A stretch of DNA of 58,238 nt from Corynebacterium glucuronolyticum (lineage in GTDB: Bacteria > Actinomycetota > Actinomycetes > Mycobacteriales > Mycobacteriaceae), in assembly GCA_022772305.1 (NCBI GenBank), contig JALFAQ010000052.1, forward strand, positions 1 through 58,238. The letters run 5' to 3'. Of the stretch, positions 46,371-54,782 are shown one piece after another (the stretch's first letter is position 1; every line of letters begins with the position of its first letter). Position numbers and translations under genes: made by a program. The notes under the pieces were generated by a model. That model did not search any database. It was not told where the DNA came from and was given only the letters and a program-made list of their open reading frames with translations.

Positions 46371-47120
46371 ATGGAGGCATCCTTCTCCCCCGCACATGTG
46401 ACCACCATGCTGCCTATCCTGCGGACGACATCGTGGGCCACCACCCCTATCGATGTGGGAGGCGTGTCCTCCTCACCTGCCACCATGTGTCTCACCGGTG
46501 GCTTCCATGCGGGGTTTGTCCACGGACCGACGTCAGCTGAGCTGTCTGCGGGCGCACACGACAGCCCCACGACCGAACCGCCCATGCTGGCACCAGCTCA
46601 GCCGCCACTACGGGAGGCCGACGAACCAGCGCTGAACGTTCCGCTCACAGTCGTGTGGCAGCGCGCCGCGGATCGCCTGACGTACTGTGCCCGGGTTGAT
46701 GAGGCCTCGCCTTTTCGCACCGTCCCGCTTCCCCACGCTCCGCTGGGTACCAATGCAGTGTTACTCAGCACCGTAGGCACGCATGCAACCAGCTGGCTTG
46801 CCCATCCACACACGGCAACGCTGGTATCCCAGTACTGCGCGCAGCAGTTGGGCAAGAGGTTCTATATCTTCTTTGCCCCAGCCGAGGGTTCCCTCATCGT
46901 CACCACCTCACGGTCCGCTCCGACGGTGGAGACAGTGGTAAAAATTATTTTCCGACGTTCGTCGATGCGCATCACGGATACCCCCTTCATTCTTCGCGAC
47001 GGGTGGATTGAACCGCTACGCATGCGAACGCAACGCAGGCGACACGTCCTACTTCCTGCGCACACGCAATTGCCCATTGCACATCTTTCACCACGCTCGA
47101 TAGAGGCTATCTTTCAATAG
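46371..47120 (+). CDS. Hypothetical protein (249 aa)
   Basis: I do not recognise this protein. The codon pattern looks coding through most of its length. The C-terminal half has plausible structure (RFYIFFAPAEGSLIVTTSRS, VETVVKIIFRR) and ends with a basic segment. No signal peptide is evident at the chosen ATG, which lacks a good ribosome binding site; ATG 46413 is an alternative. It ends 77 bases before treY. Confidence 0.5.
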   Translation: MEASFSPAHVTTMLPILRTTSWATTPIDVGGVSSSPATMCLTGGFHAGFVHGPTSAELSAGAHDSPTTEPPMLAPAQPPLREADEPALNVPLTVVWQRAADRLTYCARVDEASPFRTVPLPHAPLGTNAVLLSTVGTHATSWLAHPHTATLVSQYCAQQLGKRFYIFFAPAEGSLIVTTSRSAPTVETVVKIIFRRSSMRITDTPFILRDGWIEPLRMRTQRRRHVLLPAHTQLPIAHLSPRSIEAIFQ

Positions 47121-47197
47121 CCAGAGGTTTTCCTAACCCGCCGGACGGTGTGACCAACTAGAATGGATACCTAATGAGAAAGGGTGACTTAGTTTCC

Positions 47198-49705
47198 ATG
47201 GTTTCCACACCAATCACAGCTACATACCGTCTACAGTTACGTGGCCCAAAGGCAGATCCGGACGGGCGCGCGTTCGATTTTTATGACGCAATCGAGGTGC
47301 TCGACTATCTCAAGGACTTGGGTGTCAGCCACCTCTTCCTCTCTCCTATCCTCACAGCCGTGCCCGAATCGAATCACGGCTACGATGTCATCGACCCGAC
47401 GGAAATTAACCCGGAGCTCGGCGGCAAAGAGGGATTTGTCGCTCTTTCGCAGGCTGCCCGGGAAAAGGGCTTAGGCATCATCATCGATGTGGTCCCCAAC
47501 CACGTAGGCATCGCCCACGCTGAGCAAAACGCGTGGTGGTGGGATGTCTTGAAGAAGGGCAAAGAGTCCCAGTACGAGGGCTACTTCGACATTGACTGGC
47601 ACGAAGATAACGGTGCCGGCGGGAAACTGGGCTTGCCTATTCTGGGGCAGCCCGGAGACGAGGACAAGCTCACCATTACCGAGTACGAGGGCGAGCCCGT
47701 CCTCAACTACTTCGATCAGCTCTTCCCCATTGCTGAGGGCACCTACGACCCGGAGTCGGATGACACTCCGGCAGAGGTCCACGACAGGCAGTCGTACAAG
47801 CTCATGTACTGGCGCGATGGGGTGATCAGTTACCGGCGCTTCTTCTCTGTCAATTCCCTAGCGGGTCTGAAGCAGGAGGATCCGCTAGTCTTCGAGCATT
47901 CTCACCGTGTCATCCGCGAGCTGGTTGCAGAGGATCTTATCGACGGCGTCCGTGTGGACCACCCTGATGGTCTCACCGACCCCTTCGGCTATTTGTCCCG
48001 TCTGCGCGAGGTGGTCGGCCCCGACCGGTGGCTTGTTATTGAGAAGATCCTCGCTGTCAACGAGGCACTCGATCCTCGTCTGAAGGTCGACGGCACGACC
48101 GGCTACGATGCGCTGCGCGAACTGGATGGTGTGTTTATTTCCCGCAGCGCGGAGAATACGCTGTCTATGCTCGCGCTGAAACACACGGGCTCGATGTGGG
48201 ACGAACAGGCCATTACATCCACCGAATACGTACTGAAGAAGGAAGTAGCGCACTCCGAGCTCGCCGCGGAGGTTCGCCGCCTCGCACGGGCGATTAGGCG
48301 GGACAACTTCTCCACTGCCGGCTCCGCGGTCACGGAATCCCAGCTCATCTCCACCATTGAGCAGCTTGTCGCGTCCATGCCCGTCTACCGCGCAGACTAC
48401 GTCTCGTTGACGCGAGTAACGGCCACCGTCGCCGCGGATCTTTCGCGGCGGTTCCCCTCCCGGCGCGCAACGCTCGATCTCATCGTCGCAGCACTCATCT
48501 CTGGCGGGGAAGCATTCACCCGCTTTGCCCAGGTCTGTGGTGCGGTCATGGCAAAGGGCGTCGAGGACACCACCTTCTATCGGGCATCCCGGCTCATCGC
48601 GCTCAACGAGGTGGGCGGCGCGCCCGGCAGGTTTGGCGTGTCTGCTGCCGAGTTCCACCTGCTCCAGCAGGAGCGCGCCCGTCTGTGGCCACAGACGATG
48701 ACGACGCTGTCTACCCACGACACGAAGCGTGGCGAGGACGTTCGTGCGCGGATCATTGAGCTTGCCGATTGCCCCGGCGACTTCTCCGAGGTCGTTGATG
48801 AGATCACCTCGATCACACCCCCGCCGGATGGTGCCACGGGGCACTTCCTGTTGCAGAACCTGCTGGGAACGTGGCCCGTTGATGGGGTCATCACCGAGGA
48901 ATACGAACAGCGGATGCTCGCCTACACCACCAAGGCGATCCGCGAGGCGGGTCTGCACACGACGTGGACGGAGCAAAACGAGGAGTTTGAGGAGCGCACC
49001 CTGCAGTGGGTGAAGGCGCTGCTGCACGGGCCGGTCACCGAACGCATCACCGAGTTCGTCGGCCCCCTTGCACATGCGGCCACCCTCATCGGCCTGGGAC
49101 GCAAGCTCCTCCACCTCATCGCTCCGGGCATTCCGGATATTTACCAAGGCGAAGAGTATTTCGTGGATTCCCTCGTTGACCCGGATAACCGTCGCTTTGT
49201 GGATTACGATGCCCGCCGTGCCACGCTGGAAAAGACTGTCCGAGTTCTGCGCGGTGAGGAGGGGAGCTCCTTCACCGTTGGTGCCTCGGTTGCCAGTGGT
49301 TCTGCCCACAAGGATGACGAAATCCCCTACTCCCACCTCTTGGACCGCTACGACGAGGCAAAGCAAGCGGTCGTGGCCGCGGCATTGCATGTTCGCTCCC
49401 ACTACGCAAACGACTTTGTCGGTAGTGATTACCAGGCCGTCTTTGCCGAAGGCGAGGCAGAGGATAACCTCATTGGCTTGGGTCGTGGCCCCCGCCCCGA
49501 CCGCGTCGATGTCATCGCTGTGGCTACCCGCACGCCGTTCCGACTCATGTCTCGCGGTGGGTGGGGCAACACAACCTTGACTGTTCCCGAGGGCACATGG
49601 ACGGAGGTTCTCACTGGTCGCACGGTCAGTGGAACGGTCGCCGTGGACGGCCTTCTGAGCTGTTTCCCCACTGCCCTTCTAATTAGAAACACCCCTGATG
49701 AATAA
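47198..49705 (+). CDS. treY: Maltooligosyl trehalose synthase
   Basis: Rearranges the reducing-end alpha-1,4 bond of maltodextrins to alpha,alpha-1,1, giving maltooligosyl trehalose. 835 residues of GH13: ATYRLQLRGP start, DVVPNHVGIA (~100), GVRVDHPDGLTDP (nucleophile region ~249), VIEKILA (acid Glu) and TLSTHDTKRGEDVRAR. The N-terminal part SHLFLSPILTAVPESNHGYDV is characteristic of TreY. ATG 47198 aligns with the family start. ATG 47174, nine bases after a TAGAAT box, is an equally possible leaderless start. Its last eight bases overlap the alarmone synthetase gene. Confidence 0.95.
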   Translation: MVSTPITATYRLQLRGPKADPDGRAFDFYDAIEVLDYLKDLGVSHLFLSPILTAVPESNHGYDVIDPTEINPELGGKEGFVALSQAAREKGLGIIIDVVPNHVGIAHAEQNAWWWDVLKKGKESQYEGYFDIDWHEDNGAGGKLGLPILGQPGDEDKLTITEYEGEPVLNYFDQLFPIAEGTYDPESDDTPAEVHDRQSYKLMYWRDGVISYRRFFSVNSLAGLKQEDPLVFEHSHRVIRELVAEDLIDGVRVDHPDGLTDPFGYLSRLREVVGPDRWLVIEKILAVNEALDPRLKVDGTTGYDALRELDGVFISRSAENTLSMLALKHTGSMWDEQAITSTEYVLKKEVAHSELAAEVRRLARAIRRDNFSTAGSAVTESQLISTIEQLVASMPVYRADYVSLTRVTATVAADLSRRFPSRRATLDLIVAALISGGEAFTRFAQVCGAVMAKGVEDTTFYRASRLIALNEVGGAPGRFGVSAAEFHLLQQERARLWPQTMTTLSTHDTKRGEDVRARIIELADCPGDFSEVVDEITSITPPPDGATGHFLLQNLLGTWPVDGVITEEYEQRMLAYTTKAIREAGLHTTWTEQNEEFEERTLQWVKALLHGPVTERITEFVGPLAHAATLIGLGRKLLHLIAPGIPDIYQGEEYFVDSLVDPDNRRFVDYDARRATLEKTVRVLRGEEGSSFTVGASVASGSAHKDDEIPYSHLLDRYDEAKQAVVAAALHVRSHYANDFVGSDYQAVFAEGEAEDNLIGLGRGPRPDRVDVIAVATRTPFRLMSRGGWGNTTLTVPEGTWTEVLTGRTVSGTVAVDGLLSCFPTALLIRNTPDE

Positions 49706-50705
49706 GCCTGATCTAGTCAAACTGGAACGCGAGTACGACGCGTTCGTCGCCGGGCACCCGACGTTGAAAAGTGATATCCGCTTCGCTTTGGAGGACAGCG
49801 TCTCTGATGCTGGAATCGCCTACGACCGTGTCGATTCACGGATTAAGTCGTGGCGCTCGTTTGCTGCCAAGGCTACGAAATACGACGACAAGGGACATCT
49901 TTTGTACCCCAAGCCGTGGGAGCAGATCAACGATGTGGTGGGAGCCCGTATCATCACCTACCACTCCACGGAGATCCCTCGCGTCATCGAGACGCTGGAG
50001 CGCATGTTCACCGTGTTGCGCTCGGTGGATAAGGCTGCGGAGACGCGGATTTCCGGTGGCTTTGGGTACGGCTCGCACCACCTCATTTTGAAGGTGACAC
50101 CCGAGACAGAAGATCTGGAGGCCTACTCCGGGCTCGTGTTCGAGGTACAGCTGCGCACCATTCTGCAGCATGCGTGGGCCGAGTTTGAGCACGATATTCG
50201 CTATAAGGGGACGGGAACGGGTGCTGACCCTGTCATTGACCGCTCCTTTACTCTGGCCGCAGGTCTCATTGAACTTGCGGACCAGCAGTTTGACCAGATC
50301 GCGCACATCAGGGCCGATTCGCACCCTGTTGCAGGCAACGTGCCGTTGACCGATGGCAATTTGCCCCACGTCCTCACACTGCTGCTCGGCGACCAGTTCC
50401 CCCGCTCGAAGTCGGAGGTCTATCCCTGGTTGGAGGAGATCCTCATGGCCAACGGCATCCGCACGGTTGCGGATGTGGAGGCGATCGCGACCCACGCCGA
50501 TGTTGAGCGCGTCCTCGATGCGCTTCAGTACCAGTACGTTCCCAGTCAGGTTCGGCTTGTCGACGATCTCCTGCTCGCCCGCTTCGGTACCTCCCACATT
50601 GCGCGCACGGGCAAGACCGGTTACCGCGCCGAGCGCCGCCCTTCGCGCCTGCAGCGACGGCTGAAGAAACTTGAAGCCTACAGACGCAAGCACGAGGCGG
50701 ACTAG
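49698..50705 (+). CDS. Small alarmone synthetase (RelA/SpoT synthetase domain, RelS type)
   Basis: 335-residue protein with only a (p)ppGpp synthetase domain: DVVGARIITYH (~80), GFGYGSHHLILKV (~120) and FEVQLRTILQHAWAEFEHD (~150-168). There is no HD hydrolase, TGS or ACT domain. The C-terminal ~100 residues form a helical, Arg/Lys-rich tail. It would raise alarmone levels, with hydrolysis left to the long Rel elsewhere. The start codon overlaps the end of treY by eight bases, implying coupled translation with trehalose synthesis. C. glutamicum has a RelS-type gene beside treY (recalled). Confidence 0.88.
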   Translation: MNKPDLVKLEREYDAFVAGHPTLKSDIRFALEDSVSDAGIAYDRVDSRIKSWRSFAAKATKYDDKGHLLYPKPWEQINDVVGARIITYHSTEIPRVIETLERMFTVLRSVDKAAETRISGGFGYGSHHLILKVTPETEDLEAYSGLVFEVQLRTILQHAWAEFEHDIRYKGTGTGADPVIDRSFTLAAGLIELADQQFDQIAHIRADSHPVAGNVPLTDGNLPHVLTLLLGDQFPRSKSEVYPWLEEILMANGIRTVADVEAIATHADVERVLDALQYQYVPSQVRLVDDLLLARFGTSHIARTGKTGYRAERRPSRLQRRLKKLEAYRRKHEAD

Positions 50706-50785
50706 GTGCTCTCCGTTGAGATGCTGACCGTCAAAGGCTAAGCTTGTCCCCATTATCGGCAAAACCCCAATGAAAGGAAACCTCT

Positions 50786-50920
50786 TTGTCCTCTCTGTCT
50801 AACTTCCCCGAACTGCTCGATTTCCTCCATGTCTGGGCTCTGGCCATCGCGGACTTCTTCCGCCCCCTGGGCATCGATTTCCCGCCTGCTGACTGGGGCA
50901 CGGCAGGTTCTAGCAACTAA
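50786..50920 (+). CDS. Candidate 44-aa amphipathic peptide
   Basis: Small gene in the 336-base gap after the alarmone synthetase gene. TTG 50786 is preceded by GAAAGGAAA at seven bases, an excellent ribosome binding site. The peptide begins MSSLSNFPELLDFLHVWALA and ends FPPADWGTAGSSN. It is free of Cys, with a Trp/Phe/Leu-rich amphipathic core and Ser-rich ends. It has no signal peptide, like the very short mycolated cell-wall porins PorA/PorH of corynebacteria, but shows no direct sequence match to those I remember. It is followed by two hairpins. Confidence 0.45.
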   Translation: MSSLSNFPELLDFLHVWALAIADFFRPLGIDFPPADWGTAGSSN

Positions 50921-50931
50921 TTAATAAACCG

Positions 50932-50950
50932 GGCTGCTGCCAACAGCCCT
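50932..50950 (+). terminator. Short hairpin after the 44-aa gene
   Basis: Arms GGGCTG/CAGCCC with a seven-base loop, 11 bases after the stop. The downstream T content is low. Confidence 0.35.
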
Positions 50951-50997
50951 ATCTCCTCCTCCCCGTGGGCGAGGAAACGAAAATACGACAAAGAATA

Positions 50998-51036
50998 CGG
51001 CCACGGCGAAGAATCGCCCTGGCCGTTTATTTTTGC
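50998..51036. terminator. Bidirectional terminator before the S4-domain gene
   Basis: Stem ACGGCCA-C-GGCGA / TCGCC-C-TGGCCGT with loop AGAA, followed by TTATTTTT on the plus strand. It lies just after the convergent S4 gene's stop, so serves both directions. Confidence 0.75.
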
Positions 51037-51041
51037 CTCGG

Positions 51042-51440
51042 TTAGCGGGACGAACGACCGCGCAACCGATCGAGTGCGCGCCGATCCTTCTTCGTCGGCC
51101 GGCCTGCTCCTCGATCCCTGCGCGGCATGGACGCAAGAATTGCCTTCGGTGGAGGCGGCGGAGTGTGATCGATGTATGCCGACCTCGCTACCTGTGCGCC
51201 GACGCGCTTCTTGATGGGTTGTACCACTTCAATAATGTGCTCTCGGTGGGCCACCCACGCACGCACGCGATCCCCGGCAACGACCTTTTCCGATGGCTTC
51301 ACGGCCTCCCCGTTGAGCTTCACGTGACCGGCCTTACACGCATCGGATGCCGCCGACCGGGTCTTATACAGTCGCACTGCCCACACATACTGATCAATGC
51401 GCACAGAATCGCTCGGGCTCCCCAGCGCAATGTCACTCAT
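51042..51440 (-). CDS. S4-domain RNA-binding protein (HslR/Hsp15-like)
   Basis: 132-residue basic protein. The S4 domain near residues 14-60 (VRIDQYVWAVRLYKTRSAA, GHVKLNGEAVKPSEKV) binds RNA. The C-terminal tail is proline- and Arg/Lys-rich (DRRALDRLRGRSSR). E. coli Hsp15 of this type recycles stalled 50S subunits carrying peptidyl-tRNA. It is 10 bases downstream of the small membrane gene on the same strand. Confidence 0.85.
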   Translation of the reverse strand: MSDIALGSPSDSVRIDQYVWAVRLYKTRSAASDACKAGHVKLNGEAVKPSEKVVAGDRVRAWVAHREHIIEVVQPIKKRVGAQVARSAYIDHTPPPPPKAILASMPRRDRGAGRPTKKDRRALDRLRGRSSR

Positions 51441-51450
51441 CGGGTACGTC

Positions 51451-51684
51451 CTAGTAGTTGTCCTTGTGGTTAACGATGGACTTCACCTTGGTCCAGCTGT
51501 ACACGCCCATGACGACGGCGATAACCAGACCAATGACGAAGAAGGAAACCTCCTGCGTCAGTACCCACAATGCGAGGCCACCGACAACACCACCGGTGAC
51601 ACCGTAGACACCGTTTTTGGAGTAACGGCGAACAGCCTGTTTGCGGCGCTCGATGGGGTTCTGGGGATAACGTTGCATGCTCAT
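51451..51684 (-). CDS. Small two-helix membrane protein
   Basis: 77 residues: a basic N-terminus (RYPQNPIERRKQAVRRYSKNG) followed by two hydrophobic helices (VTGGVVGGLALWVL and FFVIGLVIAVVMGVY) and a short basic tail. Inside-positive topology is consistent with both ends in the cytoplasm. Function unknown. A TACAAT box lies eight bases before the ATG. Confidence 0.65.
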   Translation of the reverse strand: MSMQRYPQNPIERRKQAVRRYSKNGVYGVTGGVVGGLALWVLTQEVSFFVIGLVIAVVMGVYSWTKVKSIVNHKDNY

Positions 51685-51705
51685 AGTGACCTATTGTAAA
51701 CGTGC

Positions 51706-52356
51706 CTACGCTGGCAGTTCCACCCACAGTATGTCATCGAAGACTGGCTCCCTCGCACCTTTGGTTATGGAGAGAATATAGGTGTGCAGCTCCTCCTGCT
51801 CACTCGGCTTAATCGCCAGTGTCATCTCCACCTGCTGCCCGTAGCGAACATCCGTCACGTGATATCCCCGCGCCCGTAACTCAGCCTCGTAACGGCCCGC
51901 ATCCGCGTGGGAAAACTGCACGGTGGCCAGTGTTCGCAGAGATCGCTTCACAGGTTTCACCAATTTCAGTGCCTCGGAGGTCGCATCCGAGTACGCACGC
52001 ACGAGCCCGCCGGTGCCCAATTTGATCCCACCGAAACACCGAGCGACAACACAGGCGATATCCAGCATGCCGGAACCTGTGAGGACATCGAGGATCGGCT
52101 TACCGGCAGTACCTGACGGTTCCCCATCGTCGGAGGAGCGCTCGACAGGATTGGAGCCATCGACGTGGTAGTAGTAGGCGCTGCAGTGGTGACGCGCATC
52201 GGGGTACTGCGCCTTAATATTGCCGATAAACTCTCGCGCATCGTCTTCCGATTGGACACGTCCAATATGGGAGATAAAGCGGGAGCGTTTGATCTCCAGC
52301 TCCGCCACGACAGAGGCGGTGGGATCTGGAAGTAGATATTCGGCATCGGCGTGCAT
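51706..52356 (-). CDS. YigZ/IMPACT family protein
   Basis: 216-residue cytosolic protein of the YigZ/UPF0029 family, of unclear molecular role (linked to translation control in eukaryotes). Signatures: RSRFISHIGRV, HHCSAYYY, DDGEPSGTAGKPIL and GGIKLGTGGLVRAYSDA. The C-terminal ~75 residues form the small ferredoxin-like domain. Divergent from treZ, 58 bases away. Confidence 0.9.
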   Translation of the reverse strand: MHADAEYLLPDPTASVVAELEIKRSRFISHIGRVQSEDDAREFIGNIKAQYPDARHHCSAYYYHVDGSNPVERSSDDGEPSGTAGKPILDVLTGSGMLDIACVVARCFGGIKLGTGGLVRAYSDATSEALKLVKPVKRSLRTLATVQFSHADAGRYEAELRARGYHVTDVRYGQQVEMTLAIKPSEQEELHTYILSITKGAREPVFDDILWVELPA

Positions 52357-52402
52357 GGTCTATCACTTTACACAGGTCTTTGACATGCTAAGTGCGCTTT
52401 CA

Positions 52403-52408
52403 TAACCT
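52403..52408 (+). promoter_or_regulatory. -10 box of treZ (leaderless)
   Basis: TAACCT six bases before the treZ ATG, with no Shine-Dalgarno sequence. Confidence 0.45.
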
Positions 52409-52414
52409 TGTAAT

Positions 52415-54181
52415 ATGACGAATTTCAGTGTTTGGGCACCGAATGCCTCTGATGTCCGCTTGCACCTAGACGGCGATGACCTCCCCATGCACCCGCGCCC
52501 CTGCGCACACGGTGCAGGTGGATCCGGGTGGTGGTGCTCCGACGCTGAGATGGTTCCGGGAGCTCGCTATGGCTTCCGGTTGAATCTGGACGGCGAATGG
52601 ACGGATCCACTGCCTGATCCGCGTTCACGTCGCCAACCAGATGGGGTGGCGGGTCTCTCGGAGGTGTACGCCGACGACTTTGCCTGGAGCGACGACAACT
52701 GGACGGGACGTATCCTTCCGGGGCAGTCCATCTACGAACTGCACATCGGTACGTTTACCCAGGAAGGCACGTTCGCTAGTGCTGAGGAAAAGCTTGATTA
52801 CCTTCTCGATCTCGGTGTTACCACCATCGAGATCATGCCGGTTCAGCCCTTCGGCGGCGAACGCAACTGGGGGTACGACGGTGTCGATTGGCACTGCGTG
52901 CAGGAGAGCTACGGTGGCCCGGATGGGTTCAAACATCTGGTCAACGCCGCACACCAAAAGGGCATCGCCGTCATCCTCGATGTGGTGTACAACCACTTCG
53001 GACCGGTGGGCAACTACACAGGAATGTTCGGCCCCTACACCACGCATGCCGCCACTGATTGGGGCGACGTGGTGAACTACTGTGGTCCTGGCTCCGACGA
53101 GGTACGCGACTACGTTCTCGATGCTGCTCGTCAATGGCTCACGGAATTCCACATCGATGGCCTGCGGCTGGATGCTGTACAGACGATCATGGATACCGGC
53201 GCTATCCATCTGCTGGAAGAGCTGTCCATCCTCGCCACAGAGATTGAGGCGACCACGGGCATCCAAAAGACGCTCATCGCGGAGTCGGATCAAAATGATC
53301 CCAAGCTTGTTGCACCTCGTGGTGGTGCCGGCCTGGGCGGCTTCGGGCTCGACGCGCAGTGGGAGGATGACCTTCACCACGCGCTCCATGCGCTGACTAG
53401 TGGCGAACGCCATACGTACTACGAGGACTTCGCCAGCATGGATGCACTCGCAGAAACAGTGGCCCACGTGTTCTACCACCATGGCAATTACTCCTCTTTC
53501 CGCGGACGCAAACACGGTCGCTCGCTTGACCTTTCGGCGGTGCCCGCGTTCCGTTTCCTGGCGTACACCACAACGCATGACCAGACCGGCAACCGGCCCA
53601 TGGGCGACCGCCCATCGCAAACGCTGAGCGCAGAAAAGCTTGCGCTCAAGGCAGCTATCGTACTGTGCACCCCGTATACGCCGATGCTGTTTATGGGCGA
53701 GGAATTCGGTGCGCAGACACCGTTCCCGTTCTTCTGCTCGCACTGCGATGAGAATCTGAACCGTCTCACCCGTGAAGGCCGCCAGCGCCAGTTCCGTTAT
53801 CAGGGAATGGGCGAGGACAAGGTTGCGGCGATGCCTGATCCGGCTGCCCCCGAGACGTTCGAATCCGCCAAGCTGGATTGGGATTTCACGGAGTTTAATA
53901 CGCGCATCTTTGAGTCGTACAAGACTCTATTGAAGCTGCGCACCGAGCTGCGTTTTACCCGTCCGTGGCTGGATGAGCTGACAGTGGATCACACGGACGA
54001 GTGGATTGGATACGGTTACGAAGATGCCTTCCTCGTGGCTAACCTGTCCGATGCCGAGGTTACTGCCCCCTACACGGGCTCCCTCGTCTACTCGTTTACG
54101 GAGCCGACGGTCAGCGAAAACGGTACTGTTCTTCCGCCGTGGAGCTTCGCTATCCTCACGGATGTCCACCACGCCGAGTAG
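52415..54181 (+). CDS. treZ: Malto-oligosyltrehalose trehalohydrolase
   Basis: Hydrolyses maltooligosyl trehalose, product of TreY, to release trehalose. 588 residues. The N-terminal CBM48-like domain reads FSVWAPNASDVRLHLDG. The GH13 barrel has DVVYNHFGPVGNY (~188), GLRLDAVQTI (nucleophile, ~250), LIAESDQNDP (acid, ~287) and TTHDQTGNRPMGDR (~388). Trehalose is also the precursor of the envelope mycolates in this genus. Twenty bases separate it from the alkyltransferase-like gene. Confidence 0.96.
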   Translation: MTNFSVWAPNASDVRLHLDGDDLPMHPRPCAHGAGGSGWWCSDAEMVPGARYGFRLNLDGEWTDPLPDPRSRRQPDGVAGLSEVYADDFAWSDDNWTGRILPGQSIYELHIGTFTQEGTFASAEEKLDYLLDLGVTTIEIMPVQPFGGERNWGYDGVDWHCVQESYGGPDGFKHLVNAAHQKGIAVILDVVYNHFGPVGNYTGMFGPYTTHAATDWGDVVNYCGPGSDEVRDYVLDAARQWLTEFHIDGLRLDAVQTIMDTGAIHLLEELSILATEIEATTGIQKTLIAESDQNDPKLVAPRGGAGLGGFGLDAQWEDDLHHALHALTSGERHTYYEDFASMDALAETVAHVFYHHGNYSSFRGRKHGRSLDLSAVPAFRFLAYTTTHDQTGNRPMGDRPSQTLSAEKLALKAAIVLCTPYTPMLFMGEEFGAQTPFPFFCSHCDENLNRLTREGRQRQFRYQGMGEDKVAAMPDPAAPETFESAKLDWDFTEFNTRIFESYKTLLKLRTELRFTRPWLDELTVDHTDEWIGYGYEDAFLVANLSDAEVTAPYTGSLVYSFTEPTVSENGTVLPPWSFAILTDVHHAE

Positions 54182-54201
54182 CCCCGGAGACGAAGTCGCG
54201 C

Positions 54202-54570
54202 ATGGACACCTCCGGTACCAATAACGGATCGGACGCACCGATCCCGTCGCGCGCGGAGGCAATCCTTCGTGTGGCACAGCGCATTCCCCGTGGCCGAGTT
54301 GCTTCCTACAAGACGGTGGGACAGTTAGCTGGGTGCGGGCCGCGCTATGTCGGGCGAGTCATGGCCGAATTTGGACACCTCGTCCCGTGGTGGCGCGTTG
54401 TTCGTGCCGACGGAACGAGTCATGTGTGGCAGCGGGCTCGCGCTCATTGGGATGCAGAGGGTATCTCCTACTCGGGTGGCACCGGCGATGTCCTGGCAGT
54501 TGCTTCTCACGCAGGCACAACTCGTCGCACGAGCCGGGGACCACGCGTGGATATGCGCGCCTACGAGTGA
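54202..54570 (+). CDS. Alkyltransferase-like protein (ATL)
   Basis: 122-residue homologue of O6-alkylguanine-DNA methyltransferase lacking the acceptor Cys. IPRGRVASYKTVGQLAG is the DNA-binding helix-turn-helix with the Arg finger region. The usual PCHRV active site reads PWWRVVRADG. ATL proteins bind alkylated guanine and hand it to nucleotide excision repair without repairing it themselves. ATG 54202 lies after GGAG near the treZ stop. Confidence 0.85.
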   Translation: MDTSGTNNGSDAPIPSRAEAILRVAQRIPRGRVASYKTVGQLAGCGPRYVGRVMAEFGHLVPWWRVVRADGTSHVWQRARAHWDAEGISYSGGTGDVLAVASHAGTTRRTSRGPRVDMRAYE

Positions 54571-54782
54571 TACCTGCCCGACGAAAATAGCGCTCACTAG
54601 TGCGCAAGCTATTTCCCCGTTTTCTCCCCACGCAGCAACAAGCCCCAGCACCCACGACAGGTACTGAGGCTTTATCATGGGCTTTATCATGGCTCGACGT
54701 GTCGCGCTAGACGCTACCACGTACCGTTACACCGATGGTTATTGGTGCGCCGGCTGATTCTCGTGCCTCACCCGGGAGCTTC
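54571..54782. other. Gap between the ATL gene and ilvA
   Basis: 212 bases separating convergent genes. They contain a tandem duplication of GGCTTTATCATG (54668-54679 and 54680-54691) and no gene. No convincing terminator was seen. Confidence 0.4.

Noticed and set aside
54668..54691. Tandem GGCTTTATCATG duplication
   Set aside because: Only two copies in a short intergenic gap; a simple slippage duplication with no evident role.
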